DNA of 64,000 nucleotides from Flavivirga aquatica (GTDB lineage Bacteria > Bacteroidota > Bacteroidia > Flavobacteriales > Flavobacteriaceae). A program made the position numbers and the translations under genes. Positions within the stretch are counted from its first letter, which is position 1. Every line of letters starts with the position of its first letter. Under the pieces are notes generated by a model. It saw nothing but the letters and a program-made list of their open reading frames with translations, searched no databases and was not told the origin of the DNA. The stretch covers positions 310,001-374,000 of the forward strand of contig NZ_MDJD01000007.1 in assembly GCF_001747085.1 (NCBI RefSeq), read 5' to 3'. Positions 38,507 through 46,627 of this stretch are shown here, piece after piece.

Positions 38507-40333
38507 TTAATCTAGATTGTTTTTTGAATGTTTATCCTTTAATGCATTATGGTAATAATTATATACTTTTTCTGCTCTAGAAACACCTATAACAGTCTCT
38601 AATTCATCTAATTTCGAATTAGCTATACGCTTAGTTGATTTAAAATGTTTTAATAATTCTACAACGGTTTTTTCACCTATCCCAGGGATGGTTTCAAGTT
38701 CTGTATTTAAAGCCTTTTTACTACGTCTATTTCTATGATGCTCAATACCAAAACGATGGGCTTCATTACGTAATTGCTGAGTAATTTTTAGGGTTTCACT
38801 TTTTTTATCTAAATACAATGGAAAAGGATCATTTGGATAAAATAACTCCTCTAAGCGTTTTGCAATACCTATAATAGCTATTTTTCCTCTTAGACCTAGT
38901 GCATCCAAACTTTTTAAAGCTGAAGATAATTGTCCTTTACCTCCATCAATTATAATAAGCTGAGGCAAAGGTTGTTCTTCTTCAAGTAAACGTTTGTATC
39001 TACGATATACGACTTCTTCCATAGATGCAAAATCATCTGGTCCTTCTACTGTTTTTATATTAAAATGCCTGTAATCCTTTTTGCTTGGCTTACCATTTTT
39101 AAATACGACACAGGCAGCTACAGGATTAGTACCTTGAATATTAGAATTATCAAAACATTCTATATGTCTTGGTTCTTCAGAAAGTCTTAAATCTACTTTC
39201 ATTTGTGCCATAATTCTATTAACATGCCTATCTGGATCGGTAATCTTTATTTGCTTAAAACGCTCCATTCTATAGTACTTAGCATTTCTAAGTGATAAAT
39301 CCAAAATATGTTTTTTATCTCCTAATTGCGGAACAGTTACCTTAACATCCTCACCTAAATCGACCTTAAAAGGCACATAAATTTCTCTCGAATTAGAATT
39401 GAATCGTTGTCTTATTTCAATAATTGCTAATTCTAACAACTCTTGATCTGTTTCATCCAATTTCTTTTTAATCTCTAAGGTATGAGAACGAATGATAGAT
39501 CCATACGATAATTGTAAAAAATTAATATAACCATAACCTTCATCACTCATTATAGAAAACACATCTACATTACTAATCTTAGGATTTACAATGGTAGATT
39601 TAGCTTGATAATTTTCTAAAACTTCAATTTTCTCTTTGATTTTTTGAGCCTCTTCAAATCGCATCTCTTCAGCAAACTGTTTCATTTGAGTTTTAAACTG
39701 CGATAACGAATCTTTAAAATTCCCTTTTAAAATCTCTTTTATCCCCTTTATATTCTCATAATATTCTTCCTCTGTTTCTAAGCCTTCACACCCACCTTTA
39801 CAATTCCCTAAATGAAACTCTAAACACACCTTATATTTACCTGCATCTATTTTATTTTCACTTAAATGATAATTACAGGTTCTTAATGCATACAAACCTT
39901 TTATTAAATCAAGTAATGTAGATACTGTTTTCATACTGGTATAAGGTCCAAAATACTCACTGCCATCTTTAAAAATACGACGTGTAGAAAACACTCTTGG
40001 AAATCGTTCTTTTTTTATACAAATCCACGGGTAAGATTTATCATCTTTCAGTAATACATTATAGCGTGGTTGATACTTTTTAATAAGGTTATTTTCTAAT
40101 AACAAAGCATCTGTTTCTGTATCTACTACAATATGTTTTATGTCTACAATTTTTTTTACAAGAACTCTAGTTTTACCACTATCATGAGTTTTAGTAAAAT
40201 ACGAACTAACCCGTTTTTTTAAATTCTTGGCTTTACCAACATAAATAATAGTTCCTTCTTTATCATAATATTGATAAACTCCAGGTTGACTTGGTAATGT
40301 TTTTAATTGTATATTTAAATCAGGAGTATCCAT
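38507..40333 (-). CDS. uvrC: Excinuclease ABC subunit C
   Basis: The 608-residue protein makes the two incisions in nucleotide excision repair with UvrAB. Domains in order: GIY-YIG endonuclease (GVYQYYDKEGTIIYVGKAKNLKKR, 18-41), the Cys-containing region near 165-185, a UvrB-binding UVR motif (RFEEAQKIKEKIEVLE, about 220), the RNase H-like endonuclease half (ECFDNSNIQG, IIIDGGKGQL) and a C-terminal HhH pair (IPGIGEKTVVELLKHF). Length is normal. It faces the plus-strand rimK cluster across 131 bases. Confidence 0.97.
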   Translation of the reverse strand: MDTPDLNIQLKTLPSQPGVYQYYDKEGTIIYVGKAKNLKKRVSSYFTKTHDSGKTRVLVKKIVDIKHIVVDTETDALLLENNLIKKYQPRYNVLLKDDKSYPWICIKKERFPRVFSTRRIFKDGSEYFGPYTSMKTVSTLLDLIKGLYALRTCNYHLSENKIDAGKYKVCLEFHLGNCKGGCEGLETEEEYYENIKGIKEILKGNFKDSLSQFKTQMKQFAEEMRFEEAQKIKEKIEVLENYQAKSTIVNPKISNVDVFSIMSDEGYGYINFLQLSYGSIIRSHTLEIKKKLDETDQELLELAIIEIRQRFNSNSREIYVPFKVDLGEDVKVTVPQLGDKKHILDLSLRNAKYYRMERFKQIKITDPDRHVNRIMAQMKVDLRLSEEPRHIECFDNSNIQGTNPVAACVVFKNGKPSKKDYRHFNIKTVEGPDDFASMEEVVYRRYKRLLEEEQPLPQLIIIDGGKGQLSSALKSLDALGLRGKIAIIGIAKRLEELFYPNDPFPLYLDKKSETLKITQQLRNEAHRFGIEHHRNRRSKKALNTELETIPGIGEKTVVELLKHFKSTKRIANSKLDELETVIGVSRAEKVYNYYHNALKDKHSKNNLD

Positions 40334-40464
40334 CCAATCAAAGGTAATTATTTTAATTTTTTATTGTTAAAATAACAACCTTATTAATCTGTTAAATTTT
40401 TGAGTTAAATAAATTTTTCAAGTTACTAATTTATTACATTGCATCACTTTCTTAAAAAAGTGAA

Positions 40465-40890
40465 ATGAGTAAAAAAACTATTGGTCGTGTTGATATTATT
40501 GACTTCCCAAAACTAGGCTTATACAATATTGATGTAAAAATTGATACTGGCGCTTATACATCTGCTATTCATTGTTCTAAAATTATAGAAGAAAATAATA
40601 TTTTAAGATGTATTTTTAATAGTAAAGTACACAAAAATTTTGGTGAAATAGAAATTATTTTTGATACCTTTTGGAAAACTAATGTAAAAAGTAGCAATGG
40701 TTACAAAGAAAACAGATATAAAATAAAATCTGAAGTTATAATGTTTGGAAAAATATATAAGATTAACTTAACTTTAAGTACTAGAGATGATATGAAATTT
40801 CCTGTACTTTTAGGCAGACAATTTCTAAAACGAAAATTTATGGTTGATGTCGATTTACAAAATATTTCTTATAACCTTAAAACCTTATGA
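40465..40890 (+). CDS. RimK-associated retropepsin-like (putative ATP-dependent zinc protease) protein
   Basis: The 141-residue protein belongs to the group annotated as ATP-dependent zinc protease or RimB-like, usually found beside rimK. It has a retropepsin-like fold signature with [10 protein letters not shown] (Asp27-Thr28-Gly29) and the late [17 protein letters not shown] segment. It probably acts on the peptide tails that RimK adds, by analogy with studied rim clusters (family knowledge). Its last four bases overlap the start of rimK (ATGA), which suggests translational coupling. Confidence 0.82.
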   Translation: MSKKTIGRVDIIDFPKLGLYNIDVKIDTGAYTSAIHCSKIIEENNILRCIFNSKVHKNFGEIEIIFDTFWKTNVKSSNGYKENRYKIKSEVIMFGKIYKINLTLSTRDDMKFPVLLGRQFLKRKFMVDVDLQNISYNLKTL

Positions 40891-41762
40891 ATATAGTTAT
40901 CCTTTCCAGAAACCCACATTTATATTCTACTGACAGATTAGTTACTGAAGGAGAAAAACGTGGTCACATTATGGAGGTTATAGACCCTCTAAAATGTGAT
41001 ATCATAATCGAAAACGGGAAACCAACCATTTATTATAAAGACCGTTATTTAAATTATGTTGATGCAGTGATTCCAAGAATTGGTACTTCTGTTACCTTTT
41101 ATGGATGTGCAGTTGTTCGTCAATTTGAAATGATGAATGTATTTACATCGGTTACATCAGACTCTATTATACGATCTAGAGATAAACTGCGTAGTTTCCA
41201 AAGGCTTTCTAAAGCAGGAATTGGTATGCCCAAAACAGTATTCACTAATTATTCTAGAGATGTAGAAAAGGTTATTGATCATGTTGGAGGAACTCCAGTT
41301 ATTATTAAACTTCTAGAAGGTACACAAGGCATAGGTGTTGTTCTAGCCGAAACTAAAAATGCTGCCGAATCTGTATTAGAAGCTTTTAATGGATTACAAG
41401 CCAGAGCACTTGTTCAAGAATACATATCTGAAGCTAAAGGTGCCGATTTAAGAGCCTTAATTGTAGATGGCCAAGTCGTAGGAGCTATGAAACGTCAGGG
41501 TGAAGAAGGTGAATTCCGTTCAAACTTACACCGTGGTGGTTCTGCAGATATTGTTAAATTAAATGATGCTGAACTAAAAGTTGCTATTAAAGCTGCTCGC
41601 GCTTTAAAGCTACCTGTTTGTGGAGTAGACATGTTACAATCTGCTCGTGGACCGCTACTACTAGAAGTAAACTCTACACCTGGCTTAGAAGGTATTGAAA
41701 CTGCAACTAATAAAAACATTGCTAAAAGTATCATTACTTTTATTGAAAGAAACAGACTGTAA
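40887..41762 (+). CDS. rimK: RimK-type ATP-grasp ligase
   Basis: The 291-residue ATP-grasp enzyme belongs to the family that adds glutamate residues to the C-terminus of ribosomal protein S6 or to other carboxylates. The N-terminal domain ([16 protein letters not shown]) is followed by the ATP-binding segments [26 protein letters not shown], the GAMKRQ region and the metal-binding end [15 protein letters not shown]. Length and motifs match bacterial RimK closely. It lies in a compact cluster with the retropepsin-like gene (4-base overlap) and the M14 gene (adjacent stop and start). Confidence 0.92.
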   Translation: MNIVILSRNPHLYSTDRLVTEGEKRGHIMEVIDPLKCDIIIENGKPTIYYKDRYLNYVDAVIPRIGTSVTFYGCAVVRQFEMMNVFTSVTSDSIIRSRDKLRSFQRLSKAGIGMPKTVFTNYSRDVEKVIDHVGGTPVIIKLLEGTQGIGVVLAETKNAAESVLEAFNGLQARALVQEYISEAKGADLRALIVDGQVVGAMKRQGEEGEFRSNLHRGGSADIVKLNDAELKVAIKAARALKLPVCGVDMLQSARGPLLLEVNSTPGLEGIETATNKNIAKSIITFIERNRL

Positions 41763-42734
41763 ATGACTCAAACGAATAAGGATATTCTAACCATTCTTGG
41801 CACATCAATTAAGCTTGGAGAAAGCAAAGAGGTTAATTTTGATGTTGCAAACCTACATACCTCAACATCTGTTAACGTTCCTGTTATTGTTGAGCGTGCA
41901 AAAAAATCTGGCCCAACAGTATTATTTACTGCTGGCATACATGGAGACGAAGTTAATGGCGTAGAAATTGTTAGACAACTTATAGCTAAAGGAATAAATA
42001 AACCTAAACGAGGAACTATTATTTGCATGCCGGTTATTAATGTTTTTGGTTTCATTAATTTAAAACGTGAATTTCCTGACGGCAGAGATTTAAATCGTGT
42101 TTTCCCAGGTACTCCCACAGGTTCTTTAGCAAGTAGAGTTGCATATAAATTAACACACGATATTATACCTCATGTAGATATAATTATAGATTTTCATACA
42201 GGTGGATCTGGTAGATTTAATGCTCCACAATTAAGGTTTTCAAAAGAAAATACAAAGTTAAATGATTTAGCAAAAGCTTTCGGGGCTCCATTTGTTTTAT
42301 ATTCTAAAAATTTATCAAAATCATTTAGAACGACATGCTATAAATTAGGCAAATCATTATTACTTTTTGAAGGAGGCAAATCATTTCATATAGATGACAT
42401 TGTTACTAATTCTGGAGTTAATGGTTGTAAACGTATTTTAAAACATTTAGGAATGTTAAATATAAATTTTAAAGCCTACGCTCCTAAAAAAAATTGTGTT
42501 TTCATTGATGAAAGTCGGTGGAAACGTGCTAAATATTCAGGGATGTTTAAAGCCTCTGTAAAAATAGGTGATCATGTAGAAAAAAGAGACATCCTAGGTA
42601 ATATAACAGACCCTTATGGTAAATTCAATTATTCTGTAAAGGCCGAAAATAGTGGCTACATTATTAATGTAAATGAATCTCCTATTGTATATCAAGGTGA
42701 TGCCTTATTTCATATTTCGACTAAACTACATTAA
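41763..42734 (+). CDS. M14 succinylglutamate desuccinylase/aspartoacylase family protein
   Basis: The 323-residue protein has the zinc motif GIHGDEVNG (His60, Glu63), the substrate-binding RDLNRVFPG (108-116) and the second zinc ligand in DFHTGG (His145). A C-terminal beta-rich lid domain follows. Members remove acyl or glutamyl groups from amino acids or peptides. Directly fused in the operon to rimK (no gap), it may trim or regulate RimK-made tails (inference). The family also includes unrelated desuccinylases, so substrate is open. Confidence 0.85.
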   Translation: MTQTNKDILTILGTSIKLGESKEVNFDVANLHTSTSVNVPVIVERAKKSGPTVLFTAGIHGDEVNGVEIVRQLIAKGINKPKRGTIICMPVINVFGFINLKREFPDGRDLNRVFPGTPTGSLASRVAYKLTHDIIPHVDIIIDFHTGGSGRFNAPQLRFSKENTKLNDLAKAFGAPFVLYSKNLSKSFRTTCYKLGKSLLLFEGGKSFHIDDIVTNSGVNGCKRILKHLGMLNINFKAYAPKKNCVFIDESRWKRAKYSGMFKASVKIGDHVEKRDILGNITDPYGKFNYSVKAENSGYIINVNESPIVYQGDALFHISTKLH

Positions 42735-42743
42735 CCTTATTTT

Positions 42744-43310
42744 ATGACAAAAAAAGAGCTTCGAAAAAAATACAAAATACTTCGTAATAATTTATCAATA
42801 GAGAACATTGACGATTTAAGTATTTCTATTGCAAATCAATTACTCAAATTATCCATTTGGGAGCATACATTTTATCATATTTTTCTATCTATTGAAGAGC
42901 AAAAAGAAGTCAATACAGATTATATACTAAATATTCTATCTGGTAAAGACAAAAATATTGTCATTCCTAAAAGTGATTTTAAAACAGGCGATTTAACAAA
43001 TTATCTTTTAACAGATAATACTGTTATTAAAAAGAATGATTACAACATCCCTGAGCCTATTGACGGTATTGAAATTTCTAATGATAAAATAGAAATTATT
43101 TTTATTCCTCTATTAGCTTTTGATAAATCTGGGAATCGTGTAGGTTATGGTAAAGGATTTTACGATCGTTTTTTAGCTAATTGCAAACCTGAAGCTATAA
43201 AAATTGGACTTTCTTTTTTTGAAAGTGAAGAAATAATATTCGATATTTTTGAAAACGACATTAAGCTAAATTATAGTATCACACCTAAACACATATATAA
43301 ATTCGTATAA
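42744..43310 (+). CDS. 5-formyltetrahydrofolate cyclo-ligase
   Basis: The 188-residue enzyme uses ATP to convert 5-formyl-THF to 5,10-methenyl-THF. The N-terminus KKELRKKYKILRNNLS is typical, and the C-terminal signature VGYGKGFYDRFL binds ATP phosphate and folate. Length is normal. It begins 9 bases after the M14 gene and is the last gene of the rimK run. Confidence 0.92.
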   Translation: MTKKELRKKYKILRNNLSIENIDDLSISIANQLLKLSIWEHTFYHIFLSIEEQKEVNTDYILNILSGKDKNIVIPKSDFKTGDLTNYLLTDNTVIKKNDYNIPEPIDGIEISNDKIEIIFIPLLAFDKSGNRVGYGKGFYDRFLANCKPEAIKIGLSFFESEEIIFDIFENDIKLNYSITPKHIYKFV

Positions 43311-43642
43311 TAACATTCAACTCTTTTTTAAATTTATTATCAAAAAGATACTTGAGTTGGACTACCTAATAAACTTGCTACATTAATTGAATCCTCATTT
43401 TTTTAAAGACTTTTATTAAAAAAACCATAACCTCCTTCAAAAAACAGTCTCTTTTTATTTGTAAAAAAAACCTATAAAAAAACAAATAACGTAGGTTTTA
43501 AAATACTTAAAAGAAAGAATAAGACTACATTATGCAGTCTAAAATTGTTTTTAGTCGTAAAAAAACGTGTTTAATCGAGTAATTAAGCAAAATACTATAT
43601 ATTTGAATTTAAGATACTTTTAACTATAATTATATTCTAAGT
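43311..43642. other. Intergenic region after the rimK cluster
   Basis: This 332-base AT-rich region has no gene. A weak hairpin, CAACTC...GAGTTG with T- and A-rich inner arms (about 43318-43361), may terminate the rimK transcript. A second inverted repeat, AAAACCTA/TAGGTTTT, lies at 43467-43499. The promoter of the histidine kinase gene should be here but no clear consensus was found. Confidence 0.4.
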
Positions 43643-45085
43643 TTGATAAAATCAATAGAAAATAACTCCACCAATAATCTAGAAAAAAGTTTTTGGTTAA
43701 TAAAAGAAGGTTCATGCTATTGGTCACTAGGTTTTTTTAAAATTTTAAAAAAGAAAGTTGATAATGAGAATATGAACTTTCAATACTTTTTAGATAATTA
43801 TCTTAAAAAAGAAGATAGATCTGTATTTATAAATAACTATTATGGTTTTCTTAATAATGATATTAGCTTCACGCAAGTCATAAAAATAAAAAACAAAAAC
43901 GACAAATACAGAGAGTTTACTGCCAAAACAATTAATAAACTTGATGAAAATGCCAACGAATTAATTAAGGCTATTTGCTTTAAAAAGAAAAAAATTAAAA
44001 CCGTAAAAAAAGTAAGTAGCGATCTTTTTTATTATCAAGAAACATTAGAAATGACAGGTACCGGAAGTTGGTACGTTGATTTTTTAAAGCAAAAAAGTTA
44101 TTGGGATTCACAAGCCAGACAAATTTTAGAATATCCAGAAAATTATATTCCATCGGTAAGTAAATCTATAAATTATTACGCAAGTGAACACCAAGAGTTA
44201 GCAATGAAATTATTTACAGAATGTGGTATGTCTGGTAAAGCATTTGATAATGAAATAAAAATGCTAACTGCTAACCATAAAAAAATATGGGTTAGAGCTA
44301 TTGGCAAACCTGTTTACAACAAAAAGCAAGAAATTATAGGTTTACGAGGTGTTTTTCAAAATATAGATGAAGCAAAAACAAAAGAGTTAACATTAAAAAA
44401 GACATCTGAAGTTATTGCATCACAAAATTCTAGGCTTTTTAATTTTGCACATATAGTTTCTCATAACCTAAGGTCGCATACAAGCAATTTATCACTTGTT
44501 TTAGAACTTATTGACAATGTAGAATCTAATCAAGAAAAATTTGAGTTATTTGAGAGTATTAGAGAAATTTCAAAAAGCTTGAATACTACTATAGATCACC
44601 TAAATGAAGTAGTAACTATTCAAACTAGAACCTATAATAATAAGGTACAAACTCATTTTAATGATACATTGGATATTATAAAGACATCTATTGGGCATAT
44701 TCTTAAAGAAACAAACTCAACAATAATATCAAATTTTGATGAATTGAAATATATTGATTATATTCCAGCTTATTTAGAAAGTATTTTATTAAATTTAATA
44801 ACTAATTCTATTAAGTATAAACATCCAGAAAGGAATACTATTATAACAATAAAAAGTTATATTGAGGATGATAATAACTACTTAACAATAAGTGATAACG
44901 GTATTGGTCTTGATATGGAAAAATTTGGAGACAAACTTTTTGGTATGTACAAAACTTTTCATCGAAATTCTGACGCAGTAGGAATTGGATTATTCATAAC
45001 TAAAAATCAAATAGAATCTCTCAATGGCCAAATTTTCGTAGAAAGTAAAGTCAATACAGGTACAACATTTAAAATTAAATTTTAA
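43643..45085 (+). CDS. PAS-domain sensor histidine kinase
   Basis: The 480-residue protein has no signal peptide or membrane segment, so it is probably cytosolic. The N-terminal half contains one or two PAS-like domains; the clearer one spans about 130-250 (GTGSWYVDF to GLRGVFQNIDE). The dimerisation helix carries the phospho-acceptor in HIVSHNLRSH (His274). The ATPase domain follows with N-box LITNSIKYKHPE, DNGIGLD and GIGLFITK. The start is TTG at 43643, kept because the PAS-like fold begins at once after it. It lies 18 bases before a receiver-only response regulator, forming a two-component pair. The signal sensed is unknown. Confidence 0.88.
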   Translation: MIKSIENNSTNNLEKSFWLIKEGSCYWSLGFFKILKKKVDNENMNFQYFLDNYLKKEDRSVFINNYYGFLNNDISFTQVIKIKNKNDKYREFTAKTINKLDENANELIKAICFKKKKIKTVKKVSSDLFYYQETLEMTGTGSWYVDFLKQKSYWDSQARQILEYPENYIPSVSKSINYYASEHQELAMKLFTECGMSGKAFDNEIKMLTANHKKIWVRAIGKPVYNKKQEIIGLRGVFQNIDEAKTKELTLKKTSEVIASQNSRLFNFAHIVSHNLRSHTSNLSLVLELIDNVESNQEKFELFESIREISKSLNTTIDHLNEVVTIQTRTYNNKVQTHFNDTLDIIKTSIGHILKETNSTIISNFDELKYIDYIPAYLESILLNLITNSIKYKHPERNTIITIKSYIEDDNNYLTISDNGIGLDMEKFGDKLFGMYKTFHRNSDAVGIGLFITKNQIESLNGQIFVESKVNTGTTFKIKF

Positions 45086-45103
45086 TTAATCTAACCACAA
45101 CCT

Positions 45104-45517
45104 ATGCAACTTCCTAATATTGAATTAGCCTGTATCATTGATGATGATGGTATATACGTGAATCTTGTAAAAAAAATCATTGAAACCAAAAAACTCTGTA
45201 AAAACCTCTTAATCTTTAATAACGGAAAGGAAAGTATTGAATATTTTGAGGCATTATTACAAAACCTTAGTGCAGATAAAATCCCCGAAATTATATTTTT
45301 AGACCTTAATATGCCTATTATGGATGGTTGGGAATTTTTAAAACGTTTTACTAAAATTAAAAATAGGTTTAACAAACAAATCACCTTATATATTGTTAGC
45401 TCATCTATAAATCCAATAGATATTGACAGAGCAAAATCACTCTCCACAGTTAAAGATTACCTAATAAAACCAGTAAATATTAAAGAATTAGTAAATATTT
45501 TTAAAAGAAGCGCATAA
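45104..45517 (+). CDS. Single-domain response regulator (CheY-like receiver)
   Basis: The 137-residue protein is only a receiver domain. Acidic cluster IIDDD (11-15), phospho-acceptor Asp67 in FLDLNMPIMDGWEF, Ser/Thr switch in IVSSS and conserved Lys in IKPVN are all present. There is no DNA-binding or enzymatic output domain. It probably takes phosphate from the neighbouring kinase and acts by protein-protein contact or as part of a relay, as is common in Bacteroidota. It converges with lspA, with 2 bases between the stops. Confidence 0.9.
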   Translation: MQLPNIELACIIDDDGIYVNLVKKIIETKKLCKNLLIFNNGKESIEYFEALLQNLSADKIPEIIFLDLNMPIMDGWEFLKRFTKIKNRFNKQITLYIVSSSINPIDIDRAKSLSTVKDYLIKPVNIKELVNIFKRSA

Positions 45518-45519
45518 CT

Positions 45520-46152
45520 CTAATTATATCCTCTTTTAGAAAATGCTTTTTTATTAAAAACGATAAGCATAATAAAGCCTGTGCTTATAGCTATATCGGC
45601 TATGTTAAATACAGGTTCAAAAAAATTAAAACGCTTGCCACCATAAAATGGAAACCACGTAGGCAAATCTATCTCAAATAAAGGAAAATAAAGCATATCC
45701 ACAACTTTTCCATGGAGTAAGCTATCGTACCCACCTTTCTCTGGTAAAAAAGCAGCTACTACTTGGTTAGTACTATCATCAAACAGGACACCATAGAATA
45801 CAGAATCAATAATATTCCCTAAAGCACCTGCTAATATTAAAGCAATTGCTAATATTAAAACTCTAGAACTTTGTTTTTGCGTAGCATCATATAACCAATA
45901 ACCAATTCCAAAAATTGCAACAACTCTAAATAAAGTCAATGTTATTTTTGCTGTTCTATCAGAAATAAAAGAGACAAAATCACTAATCTTTGTACCCCAA
46001 GCCATACCATCATTTTCAATAAAATATATTTTAAACCAACTAAAAACATCAACACTTTCATGAAGTGCAAAATTGGTTTTTATATATATTTTGCTTATTT
46101 GATCTAAAAGCAAAACAAGTATAATAAGAGGTATTGATTTTTTTAACGACAT
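45520..46152 (-). CDS. lspA: Signal peptidase II (lipoprotein signal peptidase)
   Basis: The 210-residue membrane aspartyl protease removes signal peptides from prolipoproteins. Four hydrophobic segments are visible. The signature regions are NDGMAWG, GALGNIIDS with the first catalytic Asp, and FNIADIAISTG with the second. It is somewhat longer than the proteobacterial enzyme because of an insertion around 125-165, as in other Bacteroidota. It is transcribed with the DksA-like and ileS genes upstream on the same strand unless stopped by the hairpin between. Confidence 0.95.
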   Translation of the reverse strand: MSLKKSIPLIILVLLLDQISKIYIKTNFALHESVDVFSWFKIYFIENDGMAWGTKISDFVSFISDRTAKITLTLFRVVAIFGIGYWLYDATQKQSSRVLILAIALILAGALGNIIDSVFYGVLFDDSTNQVVAAFLPEKGGYDSLLHGKVVDMLYFPLFEIDLPTWFPFYGGKRFNFFEPVFNIADIAISTGFIMLIVFNKKAFSKRGYN

Positions 46153-46193
46153 AAGATTAATTTAAGCCCTTTCCATTCAACTTGTAAAAATAA

Positions 46194-46218
46194 AAACGTC
46201 TCAAAATATGAGACGTTT
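46194..46218 (-). terminator. Hairpin terminator between DksA-like gene and lspA
   Basis: Perfect 10-base arms AAACGTCTCA/TGAGACGTTT surround a 5-base loop, with a T run on the minus strand. It lies 24 bases after the DksA-like stop, so lspA probably needs read-through or its own promoter. Confidence 0.8.
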
Positions 46219-46241
46219 CAAATATATAATTAAAATAAAAA

Positions 46242-46622
46242 TTATTGCATATTTTTTGCTTCAATACTTAACGTTGCATGAGGCACTAACTCTAAACGTT
46301 TCTTATTAATTAGTTTTCCCGTAACACGGCAAATACCATAGGTTTTGTTTTCAATTCTAATTAGTGCATTTTTCAAATCACGTATAAACTTCTCTTGCCT
46401 AATCGCTAATTGAGAATTTGATTCTTTACTCATTACCTGACTTCCTTCATCAAAAGCCTTAAACGTTGGAGAAGTGTCTTCTGTACCGTTATTATGGTCA
46501 TTCATATAGGCACTTTTAATAAGGTCTAAATCATGTTGCGCTTTATCAATTTTGTCTTGAATAAGTTCTTTGAATTCAGCTAAATCTTTATCAGAATATC
46601 TTATGTTAGTATCTAAGCCCAT
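46242..46622 (-). CDS. TraR/DksA family protein with degenerate zinc finger
   Basis: The 126-residue protein has an N-terminal coiled coil (about 10-95) and the DksA-type C-terminal motif YGICRVTGKLINKKRLELVPHATLS. Only one cysteine (Cys98) remains of the usual four, so it cannot form the classic Cys4 zinc finger. This form is widespread in Bacteroidota to my knowledge. DksA relatives bind RNA polymerase through the secondary channel; the role here is inferred only from the family. The start is 5 bases after the ileS stop, so both are probably co-transcribed. Confidence 0.85.
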   Translation of the reverse strand: MGLDTNIRYSDKDLAEFKELIQDKIDKAQHDLDLIKSAYMNDHNNGTEDTSPTFKAFDEGSQVMSKESNSQLAIRQEKFIRDLKNALIRIENKTYGICRVTGKLINKKRLELVPHATLSIEAKNMQ

Positions 46623-46627
46623 AGTTT

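Noticed and set aside
43467-43499. Inverted repeat as an RNA gene or riboswitch
   Set aside because: The arms are 8 bases with a 17-base loop in very AT-rich DNA, with no conserved riboswitch core.
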